Positions 42,001 to 50,158 of a stretch of 60,261 nt of DNA are shown piece after piece. The translations under genes were made by a program, and so were the position numbers. Numbering within the stretch: position 1 is the stretch's first letter; each line of letters starts with the position of its first letter. The DNA comes from UBA5070 sp035604215 (GTDB lineage: Bacteria > Fibrobacterota > Fibrobacteria > UBA5070): contig DATNIW010000104.1 of NCBI GenBank assembly GCA_035604215.1, forward strand, positions 1 to 60,261, read 5' to 3'. Under the pieces are notes generated by a model that had not been told where the DNA came from, searched no databases, and saw nothing but the letters and a program-made list of their open reading frames with translations.

Positions 42001-43947
42001 ATCATCGACGACAACGCGATTCCAAACGTGAAGATCACCTCGCCTCGCGACAGCCTGCGCACCAGACAGATCGTCCAGAACATCTGCTACACGGTGGACG
42101 GCGTGGCCCAGCCCTGCAAGGATTCCACCTTGACTCCCGGGTGGGACACCATCACCCGCTGCTCCACCAACCAATTCGGGAACACCGGCTGCGACACGGT
42201 GCACGTGTGGGTGGACACCACTCCTCCGGTCCTGCAGGTCTTCAAGATCATGGGACCCAACACCCACAACCCCGCCCTGGACACGACCTGGTGGGGAAAG
42301 ACGGCCCGCACCCGGTTCGGCGTGGACACCGTCTGGTACTGGGTGCGCGACTCCATCGAGAACCCGGACCACACCTGGCGGGTCCTGGTCGACACGTTCA
42401 GCATCCCCACGAACTTCAAGGGCGACGGACTGTACCCGGTACCCGCCCGTTACTGCGATTCGGTGGGGAACTGCGCCGAGGACACGGGTTGGATCAGCCT
42501 CAAGCAATCCCTCCCCATCGTGGACATCGTCACGCCGCCGGAAGGAGCCGTGGTCCAGATCGGGGAAATCGGGGTGATCTGGACCGTGGACAATGCCGGC
42601 CCTCACCTGCAACTGCAGGACACCCACGACGTGACCACGCCCGGCGTGGACACCGTGACGCGCTGCTACACGGACGACGTGGGAAACACGGGCTGCGACA
42701 CCCACCACATCCTGGCCAACCCGATCCAGGCCTTGTCCGGATACTACCTGGACACCAACGGAGACGGGCGCATCGACGCCCTGGTGGTCAACCTGAGTTC
42801 GCCCTGGACACTGCCCCTCCTGCCGTCCTTCACCGCGCCCCTGGACAGCGCGGTGCGCACCGGCCAGTCGCCCGACTCCGCAAGGCCCTTCTACAAGCGG
42901 CCGGGGGCGGTCCTGGTGGACAGCACCCGGCTCCTGGTCCCCATCGATCCTCCCTTCGCCTACGGAGTCACCGGCTTTCCGGTGCAAACGGGAATCATGC
43001 AGGAGATCTGGAGCTCCGGTCTTGGAAACGTGGTGTTCAAGGACTCGTTCCCCATCTACGACAGCGTGCCTCCCGTGATCCGCTCGGCGACCATCCACCG
43101 GGTGGAGAACTACACGGACCCGGACACCCTGGTGGTTGTGCCTTCCGAGCCGTTGGACCTGTCCAAGGCGAAGGACTGGCTCCAGGTGGGCATCTGCAAG
43201 AACGACTCCGCGACCTGCCCCGATTCGCTCCTGGCCTGGCACACCGTCCCAGCGGATTCCGTCCACGCGATGGGTGATTCCGCCTGGTGGTTCCTGGTGC
43301 CTCCCGGTCAGCCCGGTTCGGTGTCTCCGGGATACAAGCTGCGCTTCCTGGCCGGGGTGACCGATTCCCTGGGAAACCAGGTGGACACGGCCAACCTGCA
43401 CTGGGCCACCGTGGTCCAGGGACCTCCACGCCCGCCGCTCCTGCAGGTATCGGAGCCTGGGAAGATTCCGTACATCCCGTCCAGCGAGCAGAACCGGTCG
43501 GGACCCGGCGGGATCCTGCTCCAGGCGACCGACGGCTCGGAGAACGCCGATTCCACGAACCTGCAATGGTGGGACCCCAACCGGGGATACCTGACCAGCT
43601 CCGACCCCCAGGTGCAGGCCGTCTGTCCGGACGACGGGAATTATTGCAACGGTCCCAGCCTCTACCTGAACTACCCGGTCCGGATGATCCTGTACATCTA
43701 CGACCACGAAGGAGTCTTCGTGATCTCCAAGACGGTTGACATCACGCAGGCAAACCTGGATGCCCTGAAGGGCGACAAGATCGGCCGGGTGCGGATCTCG
43801 CTCCGGTGGAACCACCGAACGATCGCCGGCCAGGTGGTGGCATCCGGGGTCTACCATTGGCGCGTGATCAGCTATGTGCACATCCCCGGAAATCCGGTTC
43901 CGGTGATGGACAACGAGTTGTTCAACCTGGGAGTGAAGGTGCAGTAG
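39001..43947 (+). CDS. Giant exported Calx-beta repeat surface protein
   Basis: A 1,648-residue exported protein. The N-terminus has a signal segment (IIPVLLFSGVASFCWG). Residues about 30-400 are beta-rich with repeated SDS/TxxG and a polymer-like LLPGYYGDLNVTGNQQAILL block, resembling a DUF7305/beta-helix domain. About five Calx-beta-type modules follow, each ending like DTVYEPDEWFLVHIDSL or DTVWEPDLSFELRLDS. Two similar GNTGCDTVHVWVDTTPPVL-type Ig-like repeats and an immunoglobulin/FlgD-like tail (HWRVISYVHIPG) complete it. Calx-beta repeats bind calcium in adhesins. The start uses AAGGA 8 nt upstream. Probably a cell-surface adhesin. Confidence 0.8.
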   Translation: MSPNRDPISRGGIIPVLLFSGVASFCWGATSVDLSQFTPANSIIGYSVYTSDSINLPNQSGLADGGLFGSGGGIILGSGMKLRAPYVGAGHNLSIGPNVSDSFNLPKTDVGNNLYLGSSTLSDSLIQVGDTLSFGGQPIVLSGASTSAGTFANMVAGDAVTNQIHTSNMGPPLQVANTSLPGYTIAGYAPPTTPPNLDLSGPATTTNPVATFLSPTSTTAYYWNCSTAGLPAGSCHGDTLLPGYYGDLNVTGNQQAILLTEGFYSFTSIELSGGNAIIAAQPTGGRTVVYASGNVTASSSHAFIGPDGGRLATAFGSGPGQFLGGTMMLASGGNIVIPSDNRIWATISAPKGDVHLSSQVTLFGQLFAKRLFGDNNIDFGAGAFIPFRGLVPTLIGLTNFTVKSKTDTSCHDATGKPCRDTTLTVSMPNTTAYPVIFEWFTVAMPAGIGHAGPGLNFKVDSGWDTIQPQGLTAPVTVRIYNDSSYAPPESLWVVLTNATAAGFANKSGVLDTTLRADTVVGVIVNDNQPPLIRIQRASPRDSFPEGNSVTRPEAFTVTLLDPVTGLPLTSRLAPQLPVLFEWGTSDGTATVANNDYLPVSGRWDTIAANAVSTTVSVQVVGDTVYEPDEWFLVHIDSLVHAIKTSANGHRSLLSDTGWITNDDVPPVWISGDTVQQPASGFVNARFPVHLAGPSKVATSFVWRTAPGTAVPGLNYTAVDSTVVVLPPGTTDTALVVRVLADSLAGEGVQTFQVVLSHLSGLTFGNGNATGTILPAHGSLSLALDSVGRVVESDTTVHFHLSLDWYPADTVRVVFHTVSLGAHPGEQYRDTTGVLLFLPGQRLDSIPVSIFQDTVWEPDLSFELRLDSVVSRIPLVTDSVGLATLTDGGPIPTVQFTTRDTALYEHKAGTVQVQVALSRPSGVALSTLIPVLPASTAALGTNFTFSKLAGDTLTFPARSETGLFAVVVIPNGVLGPDREVVLGLSPFAPLGKGADSVWTLTIIDDNAIPNVKITSPRDSLRTRQIVQNICYTVDGVAQPCKDSTLTPGWDTITRCSTNQFGNTGCDTVHVWVDTTPPVLQVFKIMGPNTHNPALDTTWWGKTARTRFGVDTVWYWVRDSIENPDHTWRVLVDTFSIPTNFKGDGLYPVPARYCDSVGNCAEDTGWISLKQSLPIVDIVTPPEGAVVQIGEIGVIWTVDNAGPHLQLQDTHDVTTPGVDTVTRCYTDDVGNTGCDTHHILANPIQALSGYYLDTNGDGRIDALVVNLSSPWTLPLLPSFTAPLDSAVRTGQSPDSARPFYKRPGAVLVDSTRLLVPIDPPFAYGVTGFPVQTGIMQEIWSSGLGNVVFKDSFPIYDSVPPVIRSATIHRVENYTDPDTLVVVPSEPLDLSKAKDWLQVGICKNDSATCPDSLLAWHTVPADSVHAMGDSAWWFLVPPGQPGSVSPGYKLRFLAGVTDSLGNQVDTANLHWATVVQGPPRPPLLQVSEPGKIPYIPSSEQNRSGPGGILLQATDGSENADSTNLQWWDPNRGYLTSSDPQVQAVCPDDGNYCNGPSLYLNYPVRMILYIYDHEGVFVISKTVDITQANLDALKGDKIGRVRISLRWNHRTIAGQVVASGVYHWRVISYVHIPGNPVPVMDNELFNLGVKVQ

Positions 43948-43984
43948 TTCGCGAACCCGGCCCCGGTCTCCCGAATATCGGAGA

Positions 43985-46915
43985 ATGGGTTCCGTGAGTG
44001 GGATCGCTGAGAGCTTCAACCCGAGGTTCCTGTTCGAGGAGAACCCTTCCAGCCGACGTTCGATGGTCCGGCTCCTCTACGCCATATTGATCCCGGTTTC
44101 GTGCATCGCACTCGGTCTCAGGACGCGAGGCCCCCATGTGGATTGGACCCCCGTCGCCGCCATCCTTGGGCTCGCGCTTTCCATGCTCGTCCAGTCCGCC
44201 CTCCGCAAATCTCCGACGACGTTCGACTGGATCCTGTCCCTCTCGCTGGTGCCGGCGCTCTGCGGGGCCATCGTGGGTCTGGCCACCGGCGAATCGGGAA
44301 TGCTCTTCCAGGCCTTGCTGATCGGACCCATCCTCTTCGCCGCGGTCCAATTTCCGGTTGCCGTCTGCTGGACCACGTGGAGTTTCGCGATGGCGGTCGT
44401 CTTCGGGGTGGTCTGGAAGGAAACCGGGGACCCGATGTCCCTGGCCGCCACGACGTTGCTGTTCGGAGCCAAGAGCGGCATCGTCTGCGGTGTCGTGTTC
44501 TCGAAGGCGGAATCGCTCCGCCGCCAGTCGGCCTTGTTGCGCGAACGGGACGCCCGTTGGAATTCGCTGTTCACGGCGCTGTCCGAAGGCGTCGTCTTCC
44601 ACGACGCGTCGGGTCGGATCGTCGAATGCAACCTCGCTGCGGAGAAGATCCTGGGGATGGACAGGGACCAGGTGCTCGGGCGCACCTCCGTGGATCCCCC
44701 GTGGCGCTCCGTCCGCGAGGACGGGTCGAACCTCCCGGGGCAGGAGCACCCCGCGATGCGCACACTGGCAAGCGGAAAGCCGGTCCACGACGTGGCGATG
44801 GGCATCGAGAAACCGGACGGCACCAGGACGTTGATCCGGGTCAACGCGGAGCCCATCGTCGATCCCGCGAGCGGGAGAATCACCTCCGTGGTCACTTCCT
44901 TCCACGACGTGACGGAACAGAGGCACACGCGCAGGCAGTTCGAACAGGTGTACCGCAGGAATCCGACGGCGATGCTGCTGACCTCCAAGGCGACGAGGGC
45001 GTTCATCGACGTGAACGACGCCTTCACGGAGCTGTTCGGATTCTCCACGGAGGAGATGGAGGGGAAGACCAACGACGACCTGGGCATCTTCTCGCCCGGC
45101 GCCGACCGCCAGCGGTTCTTCGAACAGATGGAGACGAAGGGATCCCTGCGGGACATGGAGATCGGCATGCGCGACAAGGAGGGACGTCCGATGGACGTTC
45201 TCGTGTCCAGCGAGGTCCTCTACCTGCTTGGCAAGCCGGTCATCCTCAGTTCGATCGTGGACATCACCGACCGCAAGCGGATGGAGCGGGAGCTGCAGGA
45301 GGTCAACCACCACCTGGAAGCCCAGACGGCGCGCGCCAACGCCATGGCCGCCCAGGCCGACGAGGCGAACCAGGCCAAGAGCGCCTTCCTGGCCACGATG
45401 AGCCACGAGATCCGCACCCCCATGAACGGCGTCATCGGGATGGCCGATCTCCTGCTGGCAAGTTCCCTCGACGGCCAGCAGGAACACTACGCGCAGATCG
45501 TGAAGAGCAGCGGCGAGTCCCTTCTCTCCCTCATCAACGACATCCTGGACTTTTCGAAGATCGAGGCGGGAAAGCTCCTGTTGGAATCCATCGAGTTCGA
45601 TCTGCACGAGGTCCTGGACGGCTGCGTGGAAGCGGCGGGCATCCAGGCGGGGGCGAAGGGGCTGTCCTTGGACCTCGCGGTGGATCCTCGCATTCCGCGT
45701 TCGGTGTTCGGCGATCCGGTCCGGCTGCGCCAGATTTTGACAAATCTGGTCGGGAACGCGCTGAAGTTCACCGAGAAGGGAGGGATCGGCGTCTCGTGCG
45801 GCATCGTGTCGCAGGGGGCGGACTCCTGCGTCGTGCGGATCTCGGTGGCGGACACCGGCATCGGAATCCCTCCCGACAAGCAGGAACGGCTGTTCCGCAA
45901 GTTCAGCCAGGTGGACGCTTCCACCACCAGGCAGTATGGCGGAACTGGCCTGGGACTCGCCATTTCCCGGCAGCTCGCGGAATTGATGGACGGGGAGATC
46001 GGGGTGGAAAGCGCGGCCGGAAGCGGCGCCACCTTCTGGTTCACGGCCGTTTTCGGGATCCGGGCCGGGAGCGACGCCACAACAGGTTCGTCCCGCGAAC
46101 CGGAGCCCTCGCCGGAGTCTCCGCACCGGGAGGCTCTGGGGGCCAGGATCCTGCTCGTGGAAGACGTTCCGGTGAACCAGGAGGTCGCCGTCGGGATCCT
46201 CCGCCACCTGGGATTCGATTCCGTGCGGGTCTGCGGCAACGGCAAACTCGCGATCCGCGCCTTGGAGCGGGAAATGTTCGATCTGGTCCTGATGGACGTG
46301 CAGATGCCGGAAATGGATGGACTGCAGGCGACGCGCATCATCCGGGATCGGGGCTCCGCGGTTCTCCAGCACTGGATTCCCATCGTGGCCATGACCGCCA
46401 ACGCGATGTCCGAAGATCGCGCGCGGTGCCTGGAGGCCGGGATGGACGACCACCTCTCCAAGCCCATTTCGCCGAACGCCCTGGCGAGGCTGCTGGACAA
46501 GTGGCTGGTCGGCAACCTCGTCGAATTCGGAAAACTCGCGGTACCTCCGGCCCGGCGGAGTCCGGTCGACCCGGAGAATGCGGCGGTATTCGACTATCCG
46601 GCGATGCTGGAGCGGGTCATGGGCGACGAAGATCTCGCCAGGGCGGTCATGGACACCTTCGTCCAGGAAATGCCCAGCCTCCTGGAAACGCTGAAGCAGA
46701 GCCTGTGCGATGGCGACCTCGGGAGGATCGAGCTGTACGCGCACTCCATCAAGGGAGCGGCGGCGAATCTCGGAATGGACAGGTCCAGCAATGCCGCCTG
46801 CCGGATCGAAGCCGCGGCGAAGGCGAAGGATCCGGCTTGTGCCGCCGCGGGACTTCCCGAACTGGAAAGGGAGTTGGCGTCCGCCTTCTCCGAGATCGGC
46901 AGGATGAGATCCTGA
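43985..46915 (+). CDS. Hybrid histidine kinase (PAS-PAS-HisKA-HATPase-REC-Hpt)
   Basis: A 976-residue tripartite sensor kinase. Membrane helices lie at residues about 28-180 (IPVSCIALGL and several more). Two PAS domains follow (about 190-310 and 315-430), then HisKA with H474 (TMSHEIRTPMNGVIGM), HATPase with the N, G1 and G2 boxes (LVGNALKFTEKGG, DTGIGI, GGTGLGLAIS), a receiver with D771 (LMDVQMPEMDG) and an Hpt domain with H920 (AHSIKGAAANLG). All phosphorelay residues are present. ATG 43985 follows GGAG too closely; GTG 43994 is an alternative. It sits 37 bp after the giant surface protein and may control it; no cognate output regulator is adjacent. Confidence 0.93.
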   Translation: MGSVSGIAESFNPRFLFEENPSSRRSMVRLLYAILIPVSCIALGLRTRGPHVDWTPVAAILGLALSMLVQSALRKSPTTFDWILSLSLVPALCGAIVGLATGESGMLFQALLIGPILFAAVQFPVAVCWTTWSFAMAVVFGVVWKETGDPMSLAATTLLFGAKSGIVCGVVFSKAESLRRQSALLRERDARWNSLFTALSEGVVFHDASGRIVECNLAAEKILGMDRDQVLGRTSVDPPWRSVREDGSNLPGQEHPAMRTLASGKPVHDVAMGIEKPDGTRTLIRVNAEPIVDPASGRITSVVTSFHDVTEQRHTRRQFEQVYRRNPTAMLLTSKATRAFIDVNDAFTELFGFSTEEMEGKTNDDLGIFSPGADRQRFFEQMETKGSLRDMEIGMRDKEGRPMDVLVSSEVLYLLGKPVILSSIVDITDRKRMERELQEVNHHLEAQTARANAMAAQADEANQAKSAFLATMSHEIRTPMNGVIGMADLLLASSLDGQQEHYAQIVKSSGESLLSLINDILDFSKIEAGKLLLESIEFDLHEVLDGCVEAAGIQAGAKGLSLDLAVDPRIPRSVFGDPVRLRQILTNLVGNALKFTEKGGIGVSCGIVSQGADSCVVRISVADTGIGIPPDKQERLFRKFSQVDASTTRQYGGTGLGLAISRQLAELMDGEIGVESAAGSGATFWFTAVFGIRAGSDATTGSSREPEPSPESPHREALGARILLVEDVPVNQEVAVGILRHLGFDSVRVCGNGKLAIRALEREMFDLVLMDVQMPEMDGLQATRIIRDRGSAVLQHWIPIVAMTANAMSEDRARCLEAGMDDHLSKPISPNALARLLDKWLVGNLVEFGKLAVPPARRSPVDPENAAVFDYPAMLERVMGDEDLARAVMDTFVQEMPSLLETLKQSLCDGDLGRIELYAHSIKGAAANLGMDRSSNAACRIEAAAKAKDPACAAAGLPELERELASAFSEIGRMRS

Positions 46916-46933
46916 ACCCCGGTGCGGGCTCTG

Positions 46934-47119
46934 CTACTCCGGAGGGAGAAGCCACCAGAGCAGCAGGTACGCGACCACCACGGGAACCGTGGCGGCTCCG
47001 GTGAAGGCGAGAACACCTGCGGCGACCCTGACCCACAGAGGGTCGGTCCCCCACGACTCGGCCAGTCCCGCGCAGACGCCGGCGATCTTCCTGTCCTTTG
47101 ACCTGTGCGGTGCGCTCAT
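46934..47119 (-). CDS. Small PspC-domain membrane protein
   Basis: A 61-residue protein: basic start MSAPHRSKDRKIAGVCAGLA, then the PspC pattern WGTDPLWVRVAAGVLAFTGA and a membrane helix VPVVVAYLLLWWLLPPE. PspC proteins respond to envelope stress. Its ATG overlaps the stop of the upstream degenerate REC-GGDEF gene (ATGA), so it is the last member of the five-gene signalling operon. Confidence 0.85.
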   Translation of the reverse strand: MSAPHRSKDRKIAGVCAGLAESWGTDPLWVRVAAGVLAFTGAATVPVVVAYLLLWWLLPPE

Positions 47120-48624
47120 CGCACGAAGTTAGATCGTCTCAGCCTGGCCGCGAGTTCGATCGGGTCCGGCCACGACGCGTCGGGATGGACCCAGATCGAG
47201 AAACCGGAATCGTCGGCGGGAGGAATCCATTGGGCGGCGCGGGTGCGCAGGAGTTCTTCCACCGACGGAAAGTACTCCTGCGGCATGGGTCTGGGCAGAC
47301 GCGAGGTCTCGAACGCGTGGGGTTCCACCGTGGCGACGCCCACGAGGCCCCGGGCGTTGTGGCTCTCCGGATAGGGCAGGACGAGTTCCTCCAACCGGTG
47401 CGAAAGCAGTTCCGCGAACCGGGCGGCCCCGGCAGCCCCGGTGTGCGAAAGCAGCAGGAGAAGCTCGTCCTGGTTCCCACGACCGGCGAGATCGGATCCC
47501 CGGATGGAGCTGCGCAAAAGATGCCCCACGTGCTCCAGCGAGATGTCGGCGTGCCGGGGATTCATGGCGCGCATGTCGCCCATCCCCTCGATGGACACCA
47601 TCGCGAAACTGACCGAGTGGCCGAATCGGAAGGCTTGTCGCAGTTCGCGAACGGCGATTTCCCGCCAGAACCGACGCGACTGCAGTCCCGTCACCGGATC
47701 GAGGGTCGCGCCCTGGCGCACCAGGCAACCATTCGCGATCTGCAGGGCCAGGAAGGAGAGGATCTCGGCCTGGGGCGAATCCGGCAATGGGGCGGGACGC
47801 GCCAGGATGCAACCGAGCCACCGGCCGTCGGCGCGCAGCGGCACGACCCCGAGACCGTGCGCCAGGATGGTGCTTTCCGTTCGCGGAGCGCGCGCCACGG
47901 CTCGTGCCAATTCGTGGCCGATCTGCGACTCCAGGCTGTCCTCGCGGCTCCACGCCCCCTTTGCGGCCACCACTTGGAGGTCTTCCGGACCTTCGGGCCC
48001 CTGGGGATCCCAGAAATCGGATTCCTCTTCCAGACGGGAAGGGGGGAGGTAGGTGGGCTGGATCGGGGCGAGCGCCACCAGAACGTCGTCCAGAGCCAAG
48101 GTTTCGGAGGCCTCGGCGAGGATGGCTTCCATCTCCATTTCCAAGGGCATCTTCTCGTCGGGGCGAAGGCAGCTTGAGATCACCTGGCGCAGCCCCTTGG
48201 AGGAAGCCTCCAACTGCCGCACCACGGCTCCGTGTCGCAGCGCCAACCCCACCCAGAGGAGCAATTCGTCGGGACCCCGGCTCTTGTCGCAGTAGCCCTG
48301 GATGTCCAGTCGGTCGATCAGCTCCCGGGGAGGACTTTCGGAGGAGTAGCCCGTCAGCAGCACCACCTGCAAGGTGGGATCGCGCACCTGCACCAGGATG
48401 TCCGGGGCCGAGAGTCCGGGCATGAAGTAGTCCAGGAGCAGCAGGTCGACCTGTTCCGATTCCAGGGCGGCCAGGCACTGGACGCCGTCCAGGGCGGTCA
48501 GGACCCGGTGACCTTCCCGTTCCAGGAGCGCTCGGGTGGATTCCAGGAATTCCACCTGGTCGTCGACGCAGAGGATGGTGCGTCCGGTCGAGGGCCGGTT
48601 CCCGGAATTCGGTCGCCGGCCCAT
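47116..48624 (-). CDS. REC-GAF response regulator with degenerate GGDEF (candidate c-di-GMP receptor)
   Basis: A 502-residue protein with a receiver (D65 in LLLLDYFMPG), a GAF-like middle and a C-terminal GGDEF domain. The GGDEF signature is changed to NQDEL (GRGNQDELLLLL), removing catalytic residues. The inhibitory-site motif RxxD is kept (RGSD, five residues upstream, as in active enzymes). So it probably binds c-di-GMP without making it. It is a paralogue of the next gene along (shared LDIQGYCDKS and LLLWV blocks), starts 1 bp after it, and couples to the PspC gene. Confidence 0.88.
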   Translation of the reverse strand: MGRRPNSGNRPSTGRTILCVDDQVEFLESTRALLEREGHRVLTALDGVQCLAALESEQVDLLLLDYFMPGLSAPDILVQVRDPTLQVVLLTGYSSESPPRELIDRLDIQGYCDKSRGPDELLLWVGLALRHGAVVRQLEASSKGLRQVISSCLRPDEKMPLEMEMEAILAEASETLALDDVLVALAPIQPTYLPPSRLEEESDFWDPQGPEGPEDLQVVAAKGAWSREDSLESQIGHELARAVARAPRTESTILAHGLGVVPLRADGRWLGCILARPAPLPDSPQAEILSFLALQIANGCLVRQGATLDPVTGLQSRRFWREIAVRELRQAFRFGHSVSFAMVSIEGMGDMRAMNPRHADISLEHVGHLLRSSIRGSDLAGRGNQDELLLLLSHTGAAGAARFAELLSHRLEELVLPYPESHNARGLVGVATVEPHAFETSRLPRPMPQEYFPSVEELLRTRAAQWIPPADDSGFSIWVHPDASWPDPIELAARLRRSNFVR

Positions 48625-48625
48625 C

Positions 48626-50155
48626 TCACTGCTCCTCGCGGGACAGCAGGGTGGAGGCGATGGAAGAATCCTGCGAGGCTTCCCACAGGTTCGGGTCGGG
48701 CCAGTCGGATGTCTCGTCGAAGTGGAAGCAGTGTCCTCCGCACTTCTTCGATGCGTACACCATGCGGTCCGCGCGGGAAAAGGTCATGTGGAGCACTTGC
48801 TGGAAGTACCCGTTGGGGATGGGGCGGGGCAGGGTGTTCATCTCGAAGGAATGGGGCAGCAAGGTGGAAAGTCCCATGCTGGCGCGCAGGTCGTACGGGC
48901 CCATGGTGCCCTGCATGTCCTGGCGCTCCATCTCCCGCAGCACCCGGTTGCAGAACACCGTCGCTCCCTCCTGCGAGGTCCGCGGCAGAGCTGTGACGAA
49001 CTCGTCTCCGCCGTACCTGCCCACCACGTCGGACGACCGGGAGGATGCGCGCAGGATCCGGCCCACGGTTTCCAGCGCCTTGTCGCCGGTGAGATGCCCG
49101 TGGTGGTCGTTGATGCTCTTGAACCGGTCCAGGTCGAAGATGGCGAGGGTGATCGGATGGCGGAACCGGAAGGCGGTGCGGATCTCGCGCAGCGCCATCT
49201 GCTCCCAGAACTTCCGGGCGTAGACCCCGGTGAGGGGATCCAGCGTGGCCATCTGGTAGAGCTGGGCGTTCTGCACGGCCACCGCCGCCTGGTTCGCGAA
49301 CACGTTGAGCATCTCGATGTTTTCCGGTGCGATGCTCGGGACGTCGTCCAGGTAGATCACCCCGATGGTCAGCGCCCCGATCCGGAGCGGGACGCTGGTG
49401 CTCCGGGCCGCCCGCATCAGGGCGCCATCCTTGAGGGAATGCCGCACCTGCTCCAGCGCGTCGTCCTGCAGGGCCACCTCCACCCGTTCCTGCCCCTCGA
49501 AGCGGCCGATCCCGGCGTGGATGACGAGTTCCCGCTCCTCTTCCACCATGGCCAGGAAGGCGTCGGAGGCGCCGTCCTTGCGGTCGGTGCCGGCCTGGAC
49601 GGCCACGAACGAGTGCACCGCTCCGACCAGGCCCGCGATCTGGTAGAGGATGCCCTGAAGGAGCTCTTCCAGAGGTTGGATCCGGTGGAGATCGGGAGTG
49701 ACGTCCAGGATGTAGCGCAATCCCTGGCGGCTCATGTCCAGGGTGCGGACCTGCTTGGCGAATTTCAGCCCCACGTCCACCCAGAGCAGCAGCTCCTCGG
49801 GCCCTCCGCTCTTGTCGCAGTATCCCTGGATGTCCAGCCGGGCCAGCATCTCCCTGGGCGGGCGCTCGCTCGCGTATCCCGTCTGTAGGACGATCTGGAC
49901 GCGGGTGTTGAAGGTCCGCAGTTCGTTCACCACCTCTTCGCCGGTCATGCCCGGCATGAAGTAGTCCAGCAGCAGCAGCTCCACGTCCTCGCGCCGGAGG
50001 ATCGCCAGCGCGTCGGGACCGTTGTCCGCCACCAGGACGGTGTGTCCCTCGCGCTCCAGCAGGGCCACGGTGGAATCCAGGATCTCCTGGCTGTCGTCCA
50101 CCAGGAGGATGGTCCGTCCCGTGCCTTCGCGCCTCGCGTTGGTCTTTCGCGCCAT
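48626..50155 (-). CDS. Response regulator diguanylate cyclase (REC-GAF-GGDEF)
   Basis: A 509-residue protein: receiver (LLLLDYFMPG, phospho-acceptor D64), a GAF-like domain (about 170-310) and an intact GGDEF domain with GRYGGDEF at 382-386, the metal Asp in FDLDRFKSIND, and the RxxD I-site RSSD five residues upstream. It should make c-di-GMP upon phosphorylation, with product inhibition. Likely partner is the histidine kinase just upstream (3-bp gap). Confidence 0.93.
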   Translation of the reverse strand: MARKTNARREGTGRTILLVDDSQEILDSTVALLEREGHTVLVADNGPDALAILRREDVELLLLDYFMPGMTGEEVVNELRTFNTRVQIVLQTGYASERPPREMLARLDIQGYCDKSGGPEELLLWVDVGLKFAKQVRTLDMSRQGLRYILDVTPDLHRIQPLEELLQGILYQIAGLVGAVHSFVAVQAGTDRKDGASDAFLAMVEEERELVIHAGIGRFEGQERVEVALQDDALEQVRHSLKDGALMRAARSTSVPLRIGALTIGVIYLDDVPSIAPENIEMLNVFANQAAVAVQNAQLYQMATLDPLTGVYARKFWEQMALREIRTAFRFRHPITLAIFDLDRFKSINDHHGHLTGDKALETVGRILRASSRSSDVVGRYGGDEFVTALPRTSQEGATVFCNRVLREMERQDMQGTMGPYDLRASMGLSTLLPHSFEMNTLPRPIPNGYFQQVLHMTFSRADRMVYASKKCGGHCFHFDETSDWPDPNLWEASQDSSIASTLLSREEQ

Positions 50156-50158
50156 GGT

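Noticed and set aside
38857..44019. 1,720-codon open frame antisense to the Calx-beta protein
   Set aside because: High-GC antisense shadow: low-complexity His/Arg/Val composition and no signal peptide, while the sense protein has clear repeats and a ribosome site.
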